This document shows, piece after piece, positions 30,471-41,908 of a stretch of 64,000 bases of DNA (the stretch's first letter is position 1; every line of letters starts with the position of its first letter). Origin of the DNA: Spirodela intermedia (Eukaryota > Streptophyta > Magnoliopsida > Alismatales > Araceae). The stretch lies in assembly GCA_902729315.2 (NCBI GenBank), contig LR746276.1, positions 721,169-785,168 of the forward strand. Reading direction: 5' to 3'. The notes beneath the pieces are model-generated. The model saw nothing but the letters and a program-made list of their open reading frames with translations. It was not told where the DNA came from and made no database searches. The position numbers and the translations under genes were made by a program.

Positions 30471-32846
30471 ATGGTTCCTGCGATTCGGAGGCCGCCGACG
30501 GCGACGGGTTCCACCATCAATCCCTCTGGACGGCCGCCGTCTGCCCCTGCTAGCCTTCCTCTTCTTCATCGTCGTCGTCATGGTGATCACGTCCGGGAGC
30601 TGTGTAGGGACGATAAGTTTAGTCCCGAAGATGCATGCAAGCTGTTCGATAAATTGCTTGACCCGCGGCGGCTGCTGCCACCGCCTATCTCCGCGATCAA
30701 CACCGTCTTCTCTGCTCTGGCGAGGAGGAAACAGTACGCCAGTGCGCTCTCTCTGTACAGGAGATTCCTCCAGGTTGGCCGCGTGGGCGTCTCCGCTGAT
30801 GCGAGAACGCTCAGCCTCATCGTCAACTGCTGCACACAGTCCGGCTCCGTGGGCGCCGGCTTTGGGGTCTTCGGTGCCATGCTTAAGCTTGGTCTCCAAC
30901 CAAGTACGCGGACATTGAACTGTCTCACCCATGGCCTGTGCGCAGAGGGTAGGCTGGCGGAGGCGACAATGCTCTCAGAGAGGATGGCTGAGATGGGCTG
31001 CACTGCGGACGTCATAACCTATTGTATACTGATCAAGGGGCTCTGCACAACAGGGAACGGCGGCATGGCTCTCGAGCTCCTCAAGTCCATGAGGGCGGAG
31101 GATAGTTTTTCAAAACCTGATATCGTCGCCTACAGCACGGTCATCAACTACTTGTGCAGAGAGGGAGATGTTGACAAGGCTGTGGAGCTACTCGAGGAGA
31201 TGGCTGCGAGGGGGGCCTCCCCTAGTTTGATCACATACAACTTCATCATCCATTCATTCTCCATTTCCAACCGTTGGGAAGACGCCATGAAGATCTTCAC
31301 GGGGATGGTTGGCCGGGGGATTTCCCCGAACATTGTGACATTCAACACACTGCTGAATTCTCTGTGCAAACACGGCAGAGTCCGAGAAGCCCAGAAGCTG
31401 TTCGATCTAATGGGTATGAGAGGGGAACGGCCCGACGCCTTTTCCTACAACATACTGATGAGTGGCTACTGTCTGATGGGACTCGTCGAGGTCGCGGGGA
31501 AAATCCTCGAGGCCATGAGGAGCGCTGGCGTCCAACCGACCACTCACAGTTTTTCTATACTAGTCGATGGGTACTGCAAGAATGGGAGACTTGATGAGGC
31601 TACAGAGATATTCAGGGAGATGAAGCGTGAAGGATTGAAGCCTGATATATTCAACTACAGCTGCATGCTGGATGGGCTCTGCAAGGGTGGCAGATTCAGG
31701 GACGTCGAGGCTCTCTTAGAAGAGATGGACAAGGTCGGTGTACCCCATAATATCACCAGTTATAATTGTTTGATCAACGGCTTCTGCTCTTCGGGAAAAT
31801 GGGAAAGAGCTATCCAGGTTTTGAATGAAATGGTTGCCAAGGGGATCTCCCCCAATGTTCTCCTATGGAACATACTGATCGATGCCCTCTGCAAGGAAGG
31901 GGATGTCAGGAGAGCCCATGAGCTCTTTGACCTGATTATCGAAAGAGGAGAGAAGCCTGATACCGTGTCATATGGCTCACTAATCAACGGGTACTGTTTA
32001 CTGGGTCAGATGGAGGACGCTTGCAGGCTCCTTGATTGCATGATTCGCAACGGCCCCGAGCCTAATGTCGTCGTCTATTCCATACTGATCAATGGGTACT
32101 GTAGAAATGGACAGATCAACAAGGCGATGGTTCTTCTGAAGGAAATGAGGAGCAAAGGCTTACAGCCCAACTGCGCCGCATACAATTCCTTGATAAAGGG
32201 GCTATTCAGGGTTGGAAGAGTTGCTGCCGCCAAGGAAATGTATGATGAGATGCAGGCTCATGGTCTGGCCCCAAATTTCTGCACTTATGTTGTTATGTTG
32301 GACGGGCTCTGCACAAACCATCGCCTTGCCGACGCCATGAAGTTGTATGAAACCGTGGATGTCGGCAGATTCAGACAGGGGGTTACCATTGTGAATGTAT
32401 TGCTGAAGGGCATGTTCACTACTGGGGATTCCAATGGCGCCATGAAACTCTTTCATTTAATGGCTGCCAAAGGCATGACGCCCGATGCAGCCTGCTACAC
32501 GACAGTTATTAAAGGGCTGATGGGGAAGGGTCTGGAGGATGGCGCTGATGAGTTTTTCTCACGGATGGAAGAGAGTGGTTGTAGCCCAGATGCATTTACT
32601 TACAACGCCATCATCCAAGGTTTTCTCAGGAACAAGGAGATTATTAGGGCACTGGAGTACATCCGCCGAATGGAAGCGAAGGGGTTCTTAATGCTTCAGT
32701 CCACTCTCTCTGTCCTGGTTAATTCCCTGCGTGAAGACGAGCATGGCCAACAGTACATCAAGATGCTCCCTAAATTTTCTCCTTCTAATGCGGGAAAAGA
32801 TATGAGCCTGGAGACGTTGAAGGCCGTCTTGAAGAGCACCCACTGA
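30471..32846 (+). CDS. P-class pentatricopeptide repeat protein (Rf/RFL-like), organellar RNA binding
   Basis: Intronless, 791 residues. The open frame begins with a GTG upstream (30450); the first ATG is 30471 (MVPAIRRPP). The N-terminus is Arg/Pro/Ser-rich with few acids, as in a mitochondrial or plastid transit peptide. From about residue 108 to 750 there are some 18 tandem 35-residue PPR motifs, with repeated P-D/N-x-x-x-Y-x-x-L-I-x-G-x-C-K and ...A..L...M...G patterns, all of P type. No E, DYW or SMR domain. Such proteins bind single-stranded organelle transcripts through residues 5 and 35 of each motif and stabilise or cleave them. The regular repeats and GLCK-type spacing resemble restorer-of-fertility-like proteins, but that assignment needs a tree. 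The stop codon sits at the edge of a gypsy LTR, so the 3' UTR is probably transposon-derived. Confidence 0.92.
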   Translation: MVPAIRRPPTATGSTINPSGRPPSAPASLPLLHRRRHGDHVRELCRDDKFSPEDACKLFDKLLDPRRLLPPPISAINTVFSALARRKQYASALSLYRRFLQVGRVGVSADARTLSLIVNCCTQSGSVGAGFGVFGAMLKLGLQPSTRTLNCLTHGLCAEGRLAEATMLSERMAEMGCTADVITYCILIKGLCTTGNGGMALELLKSMRAEDSFSKPDIVAYSTVINYLCREGDVDKAVELLEEMAARGASPSLITYNFIIHSFSISNRWEDAMKIFTGMVGRGISPNIVTFNTLLNSLCKHGRVREAQKLFDLMGMRGERPDAFSYNILMSGYCLMGLVEVAGKILEAMRSAGVQPTTHSFSILVDGYCKNGRLDEATEIFREMKREGLKPDIFNYSCMLDGLCKGGRFRDVEALLEEMDKVGVPHNITSYNCLINGFCSSGKWERAIQVLNEMVAKGISPNVLLWNILIDALCKEGDVRRAHELFDLIIERGEKPDTVSYGSLINGYCLLGQMEDACRLLDCMIRNGPEPNVVVYSILINGYCRNGQINKAMVLLKEMRSKGLQPNCAAYNSLIKGLFRVGRVAAAKEMYDEMQAHGLAPNFCTYVVMLDGLCTNHRLADAMKLYETVDVGRFRQGVTIVNVLLKGMFTTGDSNGAMKLFHLMAAKGMTPDAACYTTVIKGLMGKGLEDGADEFFSRMEESGCSPDAFTYNAIIQGFLRNKEIIRALEYIRRMEAKGFLMLQSTLSVLVNSLREDEHGQQYIKMLPKFSPSNAGKDMSLETLKAVLKSTH

Positions 32847-32849
32847 GGC

Positions 32850-33806
32850 AGGCGTGGCATTCCATTTTCTACTATCTCTAGGTGCATGATCCTTTCTTCC
32901 CCAATCTTCTGCCCATTAGCTACGAGTGATATTGTCTCTATTATCATGCAAACGCAGTCTGTGCTCTGGGATTGCAGGTAATTGCTGATATGAAAAGAAA
33001 AATCAGCACCCTTTTTCTTAAGGACGGAACGTTCAGAGGTGTTGAGCTCCAGGGTGAGTTGTACTCTCTCTGTGTATTGTTTGGTGACAGTGTTATATTT
33101 CCAACCATTGAATGGACCAATTCTAGAATAGTTGGATGATAACAAAATTTTCAAAGATTGACATTCCTTATTTCGATTTAACAACATACCACCAGTTCCT
33201 TATAGTCATTGTTCTTTAGTTACATGTGGATGATGATCGATTTCTGCAATTAAAGTAGAAATTTAAGATATTTTTTCTTGAGAGATAATCCTCCTAGCTA
33301 AAGCTGTCATGGGTTTAGATAGCTCACATCACTTCTAAGGCCACATGTCGGCCTTGGATATCTTCACCAATGCCTAAGCAACCTCTCTTTGTGAGAATAC
33401 ATGACCATGTAATGACTTGCTCCCAAACAAAGGTCTAATCCGTTCACTATTTACAAGGGAGAGCCTTCGAGGCTTGATTCATACACCCTCCAAAAGAAGG
33501 TTCTCCTTATTTGGGGGAGGAGTGCTCTGCCTCTTTGTCAGATAGGATTTTGGCCGGAATTATCACTCCACGCAAGAAAACCACATACACGTATCATTGC
33601 CTTGTCCTGCGCACCTTTGCAGGCCTATCACCGTGCTAGCCATGCCACTGTCTCCAATTCCCCCGAGCCACTGTAGGGACCTCTGGGCTTCTCTATGTGC
33701 CATGTCACATCGCTGTCGTGTGCTCCACATAGATTTTCGCATAGCCTCATACAACAATCTAAATCCATTTCCAGATCTACGATCTACTAATATTAGGGGT
33801 GTCACA
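32850..33806 (-). mobile_element. 3' LTR of the gypsy element
   Basis: On the minus strand it starts TGTGACACCCC (33806 leftwards), a very common start of plant gypsy LTRs. It aligns patchily with 39940-40990: the TCTTAAGG-GGAACG, CATTGTTCTTTAGTTACATGTGG, CCACATGTCGGCCTTGGAT and GGGAGAGCC blocks recur in the same order. The left edge is approximate and lies at the PPR stop codon. Confidence 0.65.
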
Positions 33807-33820
33807 TCCTCTCCCATGTT
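33807..33820 (-). other. Polypurine tract of the gypsy element
   Basis: AACATGGGAGAGGA on the minus strand, immediately upstream of TGTGACACCCC. This is where a retrotransposon plus-strand primer tract should sit, and it fixes element orientation and LTR edge. Confidence 0.7.
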
Positions 33821-35326
33821 ATAAATTCAATGTCTTTGCTGAGGGATTTTTCTATGGGTACTTAGGTCTCAAACTACCATATGTTGACATCATGCTATTA
33901 TGTCACATTTTTTCTCGGACTTTGCTTGCACATGACCATGAAGTACATGCGATGATTTGTGCGCAATCGCCCTCCCTCATTGATTTCCTTGTACTTATTA
34001 ATCGCCCTGCCTTAGTCACTATGGGTTCACATTATTAGTGAAGCCCATTGAAGAGAATGTGTTATTAGCCATGATACATCTTGAACATCAAAGTATAAAA
34101 GACCAGAGAATGTGTCTATTGGTTTGTGGGTTGAAGATAATAGATAACTTAGTTGGGTGTTCCTCTACTTGAAGAGCCCATCCAAAATAGGCCAATAAAT
34201 CATATATCGCAGTTGTTCACGATATCCTATGGCAAGCCCCATAGCTTCATCATATTTGTCATGAAGAGATGAGCCACTTTTTAAACATAATTATCTATTT
34301 TTATCGGCACAAATATGTCAGATTTAGGGAAGTTTGTTGATGGAATCCATCAGATAGACTCATATAGTTGATTCATAATAAGCAATGACTCATGTCTTTG
34401 ATATCTTGGCACATTTCATCTTATCTGTTAACACAAAAAGTAATCAAACATTCATATCTTTTTGTTTATATATATTTGTTCAATAAGAGTTATTGGACAA
34501 CTTAATAGTATAAGATTCATTCATGTCTAAGATGTCTTATGTACAAAGAATTCACCTTTCATACTGAGTATTATCACAAGTAGTTGCGCAGTCTCTTTTG
34601 CAACCTACTACAATAGGTGGATCACCTCTAGGTCAATAGTCATAGTCATAGTCATAGTCATGTGAATCTCATCTAAGGCATTTTATTTTCTATCATGAGT
34701 GTTGCAAAGTTTGTCTCAAACTCCTTAAGGTTGAAATCATTGGCCACCACATCAACTCACCTTAGCTTGTCTACTTAAGTGCCAACTTCATATTACCATG
34801 CCTTCAAATAGTGGACAACCATTGTCATCAACTTCTTGTGCACAAAGCACCATCATTTCATGTCATTGAGTTAATGACTCTTGCAAGCCACATTGGTTTT
34901 TCTTCATACATTAGCTCCATCAATCATTAAATATGATGCATTAATTTGTACTTTAAAAAGTCATTTAAAGAATGACAACCATAGAATCAGTTCATAAATG
35001 ATTTTGTCTTTGAGTTTGTCAAAATCTCATAGTCATTCATTATAATTCCCTTCACAAAAGTAGCATAGTATTGTTTTTTTAGTGGGTGAATCATCTAGTT
35101 TTGGCACCCTAGCCTTAAAGGGAATTTAGACTAAATGTCAAAGTCTATAAACTAAGGTTAAATAGACTCTCTTTAAGATTGTCTTTTACTTTAATAAATC
35201 ACTTGTCTTGATGTCAAAGTTTTCAAATTAAAAAACTAAATTTATTGACCATAAGAAAGGCCCTTCAACTATAAATTTGGTGTTCTAATCTATATGTTTG
35301 TCTACCATTTACAATTGGTCACATCT
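33821..35326 (-). mobile_element. Gypsy internal region, 3' part, unreadable
   Basis: Expected to hold integrase and RNase H sequence on the minus strand, but it is too decayed for me to read a motif. No independent gene seen. Confidence 0.4.
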
Positions 35327-36894
35327 AGCCTAATTGTTGTATAATAAATCACACAAATTTAAATTTATAAAATTAGAAAATATCATTTTTTAAAATTTTT
35401 AGAAATATTTCAAAATAAATAAATTTATTTTAATTTGATTAAAAAATTAAAAATAGTAAAAAATTTCTAAGTCAATCATGTAATATGAGATAATAGTTTG
35501 TAATATTTTTTAAAAAAATCTTAATTATATAAAATATATATTATATTATATATATTTAAAAATTCAAAAATAATAATAATAATTTAGTATTTTGACGAAT
35601 ATATTTCAAGCAAAAATAAAGTTCTACTTAATAATTCTTATATAAGTGATTATAGATGATTTAATTAATCAAATGAAATTCTATCAAAGTTAGAAGAATT
35701 GTAATTTAATGAAGAATAGTTTTGAAATTTGAAATAACATAAAATATCACTAATTTAAGTAAAATTTAAGTTAAAAGTAAGAAAGGTAGAGTTTCAACTT
35801 TGCGATGATGACTGTTGAAATTTTATACATTCAAGAGGATTATTGTATGATGTCTATGACCTTAAAAGACTCTTCTTGAACTTACACGACATGAGTAATC
35901 TCTAAATCTTTATGAGAAGTTTATAAATTAATGAGATAGATTGACAAATTATCTCTAGTGATTGTCACCTAAGGAAGCAGAAAAATAATATCTTTAAAAT
36001 CTTTGACTACTATCTTCAAACAGAGATAAGTTAGATAGAGGTGGGGGCATAGCTTATGAGACTTTATCTAAGTTCAATAAGCAAAAAGAGGCTCTTTATT
36101 CAATGAATTCATAATCTTTTTAAATAAAATTATTTCTCAACTAAGAACGATGCTTTACAAATCACATTGACAATACTTTCACTAATGATTGAGCAATTAT
36201 GATGGCTTAATTATTGACCAACACTAGGTAGAAAAATCATTATTTAATTAGATACAAATATAAAGTTTTGACTCTAGTAAGATTCGAACCCTCCCATGTC
36301 ATTTGCCTGCATGAGAGAGAGGTAATCAATTATATTCATATCCTTATAAAGTGACATCATGGGGGCACTTACTTCTCATAGATCAAGGACATTATAAGTA
36401 TAAAATATATATAAAACTTACTTACAAACATTAGTGTAGGTTTAGTCCCATATCTATTTATTATTAAGTTTTTAGATCGATATATAATAATATTTATTTC
36501 TTTCATTAATATTATCTTCCTATATGTGTACAATCATTCCTTGCTTGACACCCAATTAACGACCAGTGATGTGGAAGTGGACTGATGCACACATGCCATG
36601 TTGACCATTCCTTAGCCACTTGAGCCCTTTATTCATAGCTCCACTTGGCTATGCTTTTGACCCATTTGGTTGATGAGTTCTCTCTTTTTCTATTTTTTAT
36701 ATTTATTTTATTTTATTCTCAAAAATATTATTATTAAAATCATATAAATTTACATAATTAAAAAAATCATATTAATTAACTAAAAACTATTTTTCTCAAT
36801 TTAACACAAATATAAGTCTATGTATCATAAGTTAAGACTTAAAATATATTATTAATAAATTATTAACTCATAATAATGAAGACTTATTACATCT
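35322..36894 (-). mobile_element. Solo LTR nested in the gypsy element
   Basis: Reverse copy of the window's solo-LTR family, 35327-36889 (1563 bp), ending GACTTATTA. A 5-bp duplicate CATCT flanks it at 35322-35326 and 36890-36894. The first six or so bases of the LTR (TGACGT) look deleted or mutated (AGCCTAATTG instead). Highly CpG-depleted and rich in A/T, so among the oldest copies. Confidence 0.72.
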
Positions 36895-36959
36895 TATTTA
36901 ATACATTTTACTTCTTTCTTAAATAGATCATCTAAGGGTATTACTAGTTATGAATATCA

Positions 36960-37330
36960 TTGGACAAATTTGTGATTGTAGTTGACTAGATCAAGGATTG
37001 AAACTCTTAGACATTGCTCGATGATGGCTATTTGTTGTTGGCACAAACCTTTGATGGGTTGATCGACACAAAATCTCCCCTTATAATGTGGTCAAAAAAA
37101 GCTACTTATTCTAACATAGAGTATCACTTTGTGGGGTTGGGAAATAGTTGATATGCCCATAACTTGTTGAACACTTCCCAAGGATGTTTCTTATGCTCTT
37201 CTAAGTACTTCTTTAAATGTCATTTGAGTGCATAACAACAAAGTGATCAATTTATTTATGAAGAATGGCATTAACCAATATGAAAAAGGCCACCAATATA
37301 TTAGTGAGTTAGAATATATATAATTTTCTT
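36960..37330 (-). mobile_element. Gypsy reverse transcriptase relic
   Basis: On the minus strand, once frames are pieced together by eye, the reading shows LEEH-K-K-H-P-W-E-V-F-x-K-L, then a V-A-F-F-D-H-I-I-x-G-x-x-V-S-I-N-P-x-K-V block. This is the classic end of the Ty3/gypsy reverse transcriptase (L-E-E-H...L...H...F-L-G-H-x-x-S..G-I-x-x-D-P-x-K). The catalytic Y-x-D-D just before it has decayed to H-S-N-D (about 37250). Confidence 0.7.
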
Positions 37331-39410
37331 AAGATTAGGAACCCTTTACATTACCAAGTTCCATGAGCCTCTAATCACTCCATCTAGAACCCTAAGAACT
37401 AAAAATCTTAGATGTCCTCATCACAAGCATACCATATGTGCATCAAAACCCCATATAATTATATTATTAATACAATATAAATCTCTCAACTAGTCCACAT
37501 CATAAACCACAATAAAAATAGGTAATCAATATGGAACAAAGTTATCAACATCTTCAACTTTTATTTGATGTGTCATAAGTTGTTGAAATAGTTGAGAAGA
37601 ATAGACTGATGGAAGAAGTGTTTGAATTTTTTTTATGTACAAAACTCTCTTGAATGTTCATAGAGTTTTAAGTCCTGAAAAAATATCACAAAAAAAAGAA
37701 AGCCCCTTGAAGCAGCTGCAATTGTGTAAAAATTTGTTTGATTTCTCATGTCTTAATTTTAGATGATATTTCTCTTTTTTATAGTAAGACATGGGGTTGG
37801 GCCATTATTGCACATAGTTACTAGTCATAGAAAAAGATGAATAAAACTTACAAAAATCATAAATTTTTAAATATTGTGAATTTTGATGAGTGCCTTTTTA
37901 TGTTGTATTATTTTTTGGGCAAGATTTGTATTGACTACTGTCCACCTATATTTGTGACATATTCTCTCAAATAAAAATCATTAGTCGTATAGGTCAAACT
38001 TATAAATATTTTTTGCACTGTGGAAATATTACTTTAGTAATTTTTTAAATTCATAATGCAACATATGAATAGTTTTATATAATTTTCTTGCATTCTACTC
38101 CTCATATAAAAACCTTCTCAATTTATTCACATGGCTATGTAAGTGAATAGTTGGTATAAAAAATTATAAACAGTAGGACTTCTACTTGGATATTGATAAG
38201 TTTACTTGTGCATAGACAATTTAACTTTCTTACCCCTAATGAGAATTTAATTAAGAACTCTTTAATACCTAACAACCAATATCAGAAATTAAATCATTCA
38301 TAGTTTTACGTTCAATCACATCAATTTCATTATTTTTAAGTGAGATTAAATTGCCTAAGTTTTGTCACAAATCAATTATTGAGTTAATTCACAATTTAAC
38401 AACGTCATCATGAACTTGTTCAAATTATTTATCTTCATGTATGCAACCTTTGGGTCATCTCTTTGCTCTTGACTTTGGTATCCATTCTATATGTTTACCA
38501 ATTAAAAATAATTCACACTACCTAATCAATTAGAGAGTTCCTCCATGTTGGGAATAACTAATTGATACATAATTGGAAGGAGCCATCTTTCTTTTTCTAG
38601 AAGAGGATGGTCACATTGTATGATGTCTCAAATAGACAAATATGCACTTCCTTCAATCAGTTCTTCAATTGACATGTAATCTCCTTAAGATATGTCAAGC
38701 TCATCTTATAATGCATGCAAGCAATAGGTTACAGACTTGACAATAACTTGATCTTGTGGTAGACCTCTCTGTAGGGTGACAATCATCTAATAGAGAGTCA
38801 TGCAAAAGTAGGTATATCCCTCTTAATATTGTGATGAGTCTACAAGCACCACTAGTAAAAGACCAATGAAGGTCACATGCATGCCCACTAAATACATTGT
38901 TGTTGAGTGCTCACCAATCATTGGCACCCATACTTCACACATGTATGATGTGGATGTTTCTATTATGGATTGAATCCATATCACTTGTATGATGTCTATG
39001 ATGATAGTTAACTTCACCCTTGGTATTTATACATGTTCATGATGATTGTCCTTATTCTTACTTATGTAAGGTCATGAAGAAGGTCTCTTCACCTTGGGTC
39101 CATCTTTGGGCTCAATGATACTGCATGTATAGTCCTTGGGCAAATAGTTGATGCTTCTGCGGAAAAGTAGAGTTTTGGCCCTCTTACAATGAAAATAATT
39201 TACAATTGAGAAAATATTCTTAATTGAATCCTTGAGATCTATACTTAGTATGACTAAAAAGTTTTCCATTGAGATCAATTTAAAGTTTAAATTATCTTTT
39301 ATTTTACAATTACTTGTGAGACTTCATGCATAATATTGGTTAGGAAATGTATCATTGATTTGAAAATTTTAATTTGAGTGTATATTTGTACAGTGTCAAA
39401 CCCAATTAGG
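37331..39410 (-). mobile_element. Gypsy internal region between protease and reverse transcriptase
   Basis: AT-rich, stop-ridden. No clear motif read apart from its position between the two relics. Small frames at 38823-39017 and 39072-39278 carry no recognisable domain. Confidence 0.4.
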
Positions 39411-39417
39411 CTACTTC

Positions 39418-39490
39418 TTTCTTATAGAGAAAGTTGTGAGTCATTTCACTATTGATCATCACCTTTATTAGAAGACTATTGATGTGTGTC
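39418..39490 (-). mobile_element. Gypsy aspartic protease relic
   Basis: Minus-strand frame reads I-N-S-E-M-T-H-N-F-L...E-V-A-stop-L-G-L. This matches the retropepsin signature I-D-S-G-A-T-H-N-F-I...E-A-x-x-L-G-L, with the catalytic Asp changed to Asn. Confidence 0.75.
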
Positions 39491-39954
39491 TTAACGTAAA
39501 TGAGTCAATGTCATTTGCCTTGATACACTCTAGTTGATATGGTAAGGCCCCCAACAGTTGAATATGATTCAACTTAGAGTTGGCTCATGTTGATGCTCAT
39601 TGAGTCATCAAGGCATTTAATACTTTTTTTACTTATATGAGCAGGAGAACCTTTCTAGAGACTTTATCCCACTCTTCCAAGCCCTTGTTTCACTCTCACT
39701 CATAGTCGCTCTAAAAGCTTACACCATGACCTGCCTTACAATCATTCTTGAATGGACAATTCTATCAATGATTGTACCTAAGTCTGGGGCATACATCAAA
39801 TTCCTTGCCATTGGTATTTCAATAGTCTATCAATGACTTTGTCATAGTTTTGGTCAGCAGCACATCATGAGCCCCCAATTATTGTAACTTTGCTTTCAAT
39901 TAATCTTATAGTCATAAGCAAAGCCCACACCCATTAAGGCATGTGTGGCTTCCT

Positions 39955-40125
39955 ATACTCTACTGGTTCCAAGTGTGGGATCTTCTCTTTTCTAATATAA
40001 TGCTCATTCTCTATTAGCTCCAAGTGTGCAACCTTCTCTTCTCCAATATTCAGACCATTCTCTAATAGCTCTTGGTGCATAACCTTCTCTTCTCTAATAT
40101 TCTTCTCATTAGCTACTAAAATATT
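39955..40125. repeat. 57-bp tandem repeat (3 units)
   Basis: Three imperfect units of CTCTATTAGCTCCAAGTGTG..ACCTTCTCTTCTCCAATAT type, starting near 39955, 40011 and 40068. The 3' LTR at 32876 has only one unit. Confidence 0.75.
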
Positions 40126-40894
40126 TATATATATTATCTTGCAAACACAATCTTGTTCTTAGATCACTGGTAATAATTGATTTAAGAAGAGAAATTAACC
40201 TTTTTTTTCTTAAGGGTAGAACTTTTAAAAGTTTTGGTACCAATGTCCAGTATATTTTCTATAAATCATTGTTCTTTAATTACATGTGGAAAGTGATCAA
40301 TTTCACTATTTTAAGTATAAACTTAGTACGTTTTTTCTTGATAGAAACACATTTAGAGATGACTTTTTCAATTAAAGCTACAACGGATCTAGAGAGCTTA
40401 CTTGACTTCTAATGCCACATGTCAGCCTTAGATGCCTTTACCAACCTCCAAGTAACATCTTTTTAAGATGTAGAGATTCTCACTCACTCAAAGGAGTTAT
40501 TCCACTTTTCAAGTGAGAATATAAGACATCATGGAAGGTGATTTGCTTTTGAGAGTCCAAATCCATCTACTATTTATATGGGAGAGCCCTACCCCTCAAC
40601 CCCCATAAAAAGGGAGAGTTTTTTCCTATTTTATTCCTACAACATCCACACTCTATAATAAGGTTCTTATTCTTCAAGGTGCTGCCCTACCTCTACCTCT
40701 TTGGCAATTTACTTATGAGATTATCATGTCACTGGATAATTATGTCCCAACCTATTATCATACTCTTTGTGCCATGCACCCCTTGTGTTGTCTATTCAAT
40801 TTGCCTTGTCTTGTACACATCTGCATCTAGGTTTCCATGCCAACTGAGTTGGGCCATGCATGGGGCTTACAAACTGTTATAATTCTAAGGTCAT

Positions 40895-41460
40895 TTGTCA
40901 TGAGCTCTATTGTACACATCACCATTGCATACCTCACCGTACGACTACTATGAACACCTCTCTCATATTTCTTAAGCTAGAGGGGTCACAAAGCATTTGG
41001 TCGCTCCCATCTTGAATCCAACTACAACAAGTGAAGGTTAATACTTAATTTATGTGACACATTAATTTATACAAATAGTCAAACTTTATAAGTTATGGGT
41101 TTTACTATCCCCATCACCATTTCATGCCCCTCTATACCACTATTGTGCACACCCCTCTCATATTTCTTAAGTTAGTGGGGGTCACAAAAGCACTTGATTA
41201 CTCTCATCTTGAATCAAACAACAACAAGTCAACGCCAATACCCACTTCATGCAACACACGAATTTACACAACTAATCAAACTTTATGAGGTCCTTTGTCA
41301 TGAACTCTACCACTACTATGCACATCATTCTCATAGTTCGTAGTCTGGAGGGGTCACAAAAGCACTTGGTCCCTCTCATCTTGAACCCATCCAGAACAAG
41401 TCAAGGTCATTACTCACTACTAGCGACATGTCAATTTTTACTAGTCAAACCCGACGTTGC
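40895..41460. repeat. Tandem repeat of about 185 bp (3 units) at the outer edge of the 5' LTR
   Basis: Each unit has CTCTCATATTTCTTAAG-x-T-A-G-GGGTCACAAA-x-GCA(C/T)TTG, then CTCATCTTGAA and AACAAGTCAA. The GGGGTCACAAA landmarks lie near 40983, 41170 and 41353. The landmark equals the LTR start (TGTGAC on the minus strand), so LTR start plus flank seem to have been multiplied. Confidence 0.75.
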
Positions 41461-41908
41461 CTCTGGAGGCTCATTTGACTTTTGCTAAGCTGTGTTAAAT
41501 GGTCAAACCCATTTTTGATGACCCATTGGATCCAATTTTGACTTTTTCTCCAAGGGTAGGCCCGATCATAGTGTAGATCCTTGCGTCTAGCGTCACACCT
41601 CTGGCTCACGTCTCCTGTCTACAGCCCCACCACCTACTCGACCTCTTGTACCAGGCCTAACTTTAAATTGACGTTTTTATTATTCATTTAATTTCTTAAC
41701 GTTTTTTCCTTTATTATTCATTTTTTTACTATTTTCCGTTCGCGGAAAGTTTCACACCTTCCGGGCGGCTGGGCTCCATAAGATGCGAAAGAAGATGCCG
41801 GGGGAGGGCTTTCGTTGAATCAAGCGACAGGGATCGATCGAGATCCTTCCCCCGGGCTTGAGAGAAGACGGGGAGGACAGCGGCGGCACGACTGTCGGTG
41901 GCAGTGCA
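41461..41908 (+). promoter_or_regulatory. Promoter and 5' leader of the transporter gene
   Basis: No separate gene. An upstream ATG at 41783 opens an 11-codon frame ending at 41818 (TGA), 90 bp before the main ATG. If the transcript starts upstream of 41783 this uORF could lower translation. Transcription start unknown. Confidence 0.5.

Larger units (their letters stand above)
32850..40990 (-). mobile_element. Decayed Ty3/gypsy retrotransposon
   Basis: Minus-strand element of about 8.1 kb (6.5 kb without the nested solo LTR). Related direct repeats lie at 32850-33806 and about 39940-40990 (LTRs). The 3' LTR is adjoined by a polypurine tract. Protease relic near 39420-39490 and reverse transcriptase relic at 36960-37330 lie in the order expected on the minus strand. 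It has many stops. LTR divergence is high by eye, so the insertion is old. Confidence 0.75.

Noticed and set aside
32696-33187. 163-codon minus-strand frame across the PPR 3' end
   Set aside because: Covers PPR antisense and LTR sequence with no domain; not conserved in the other LTR.
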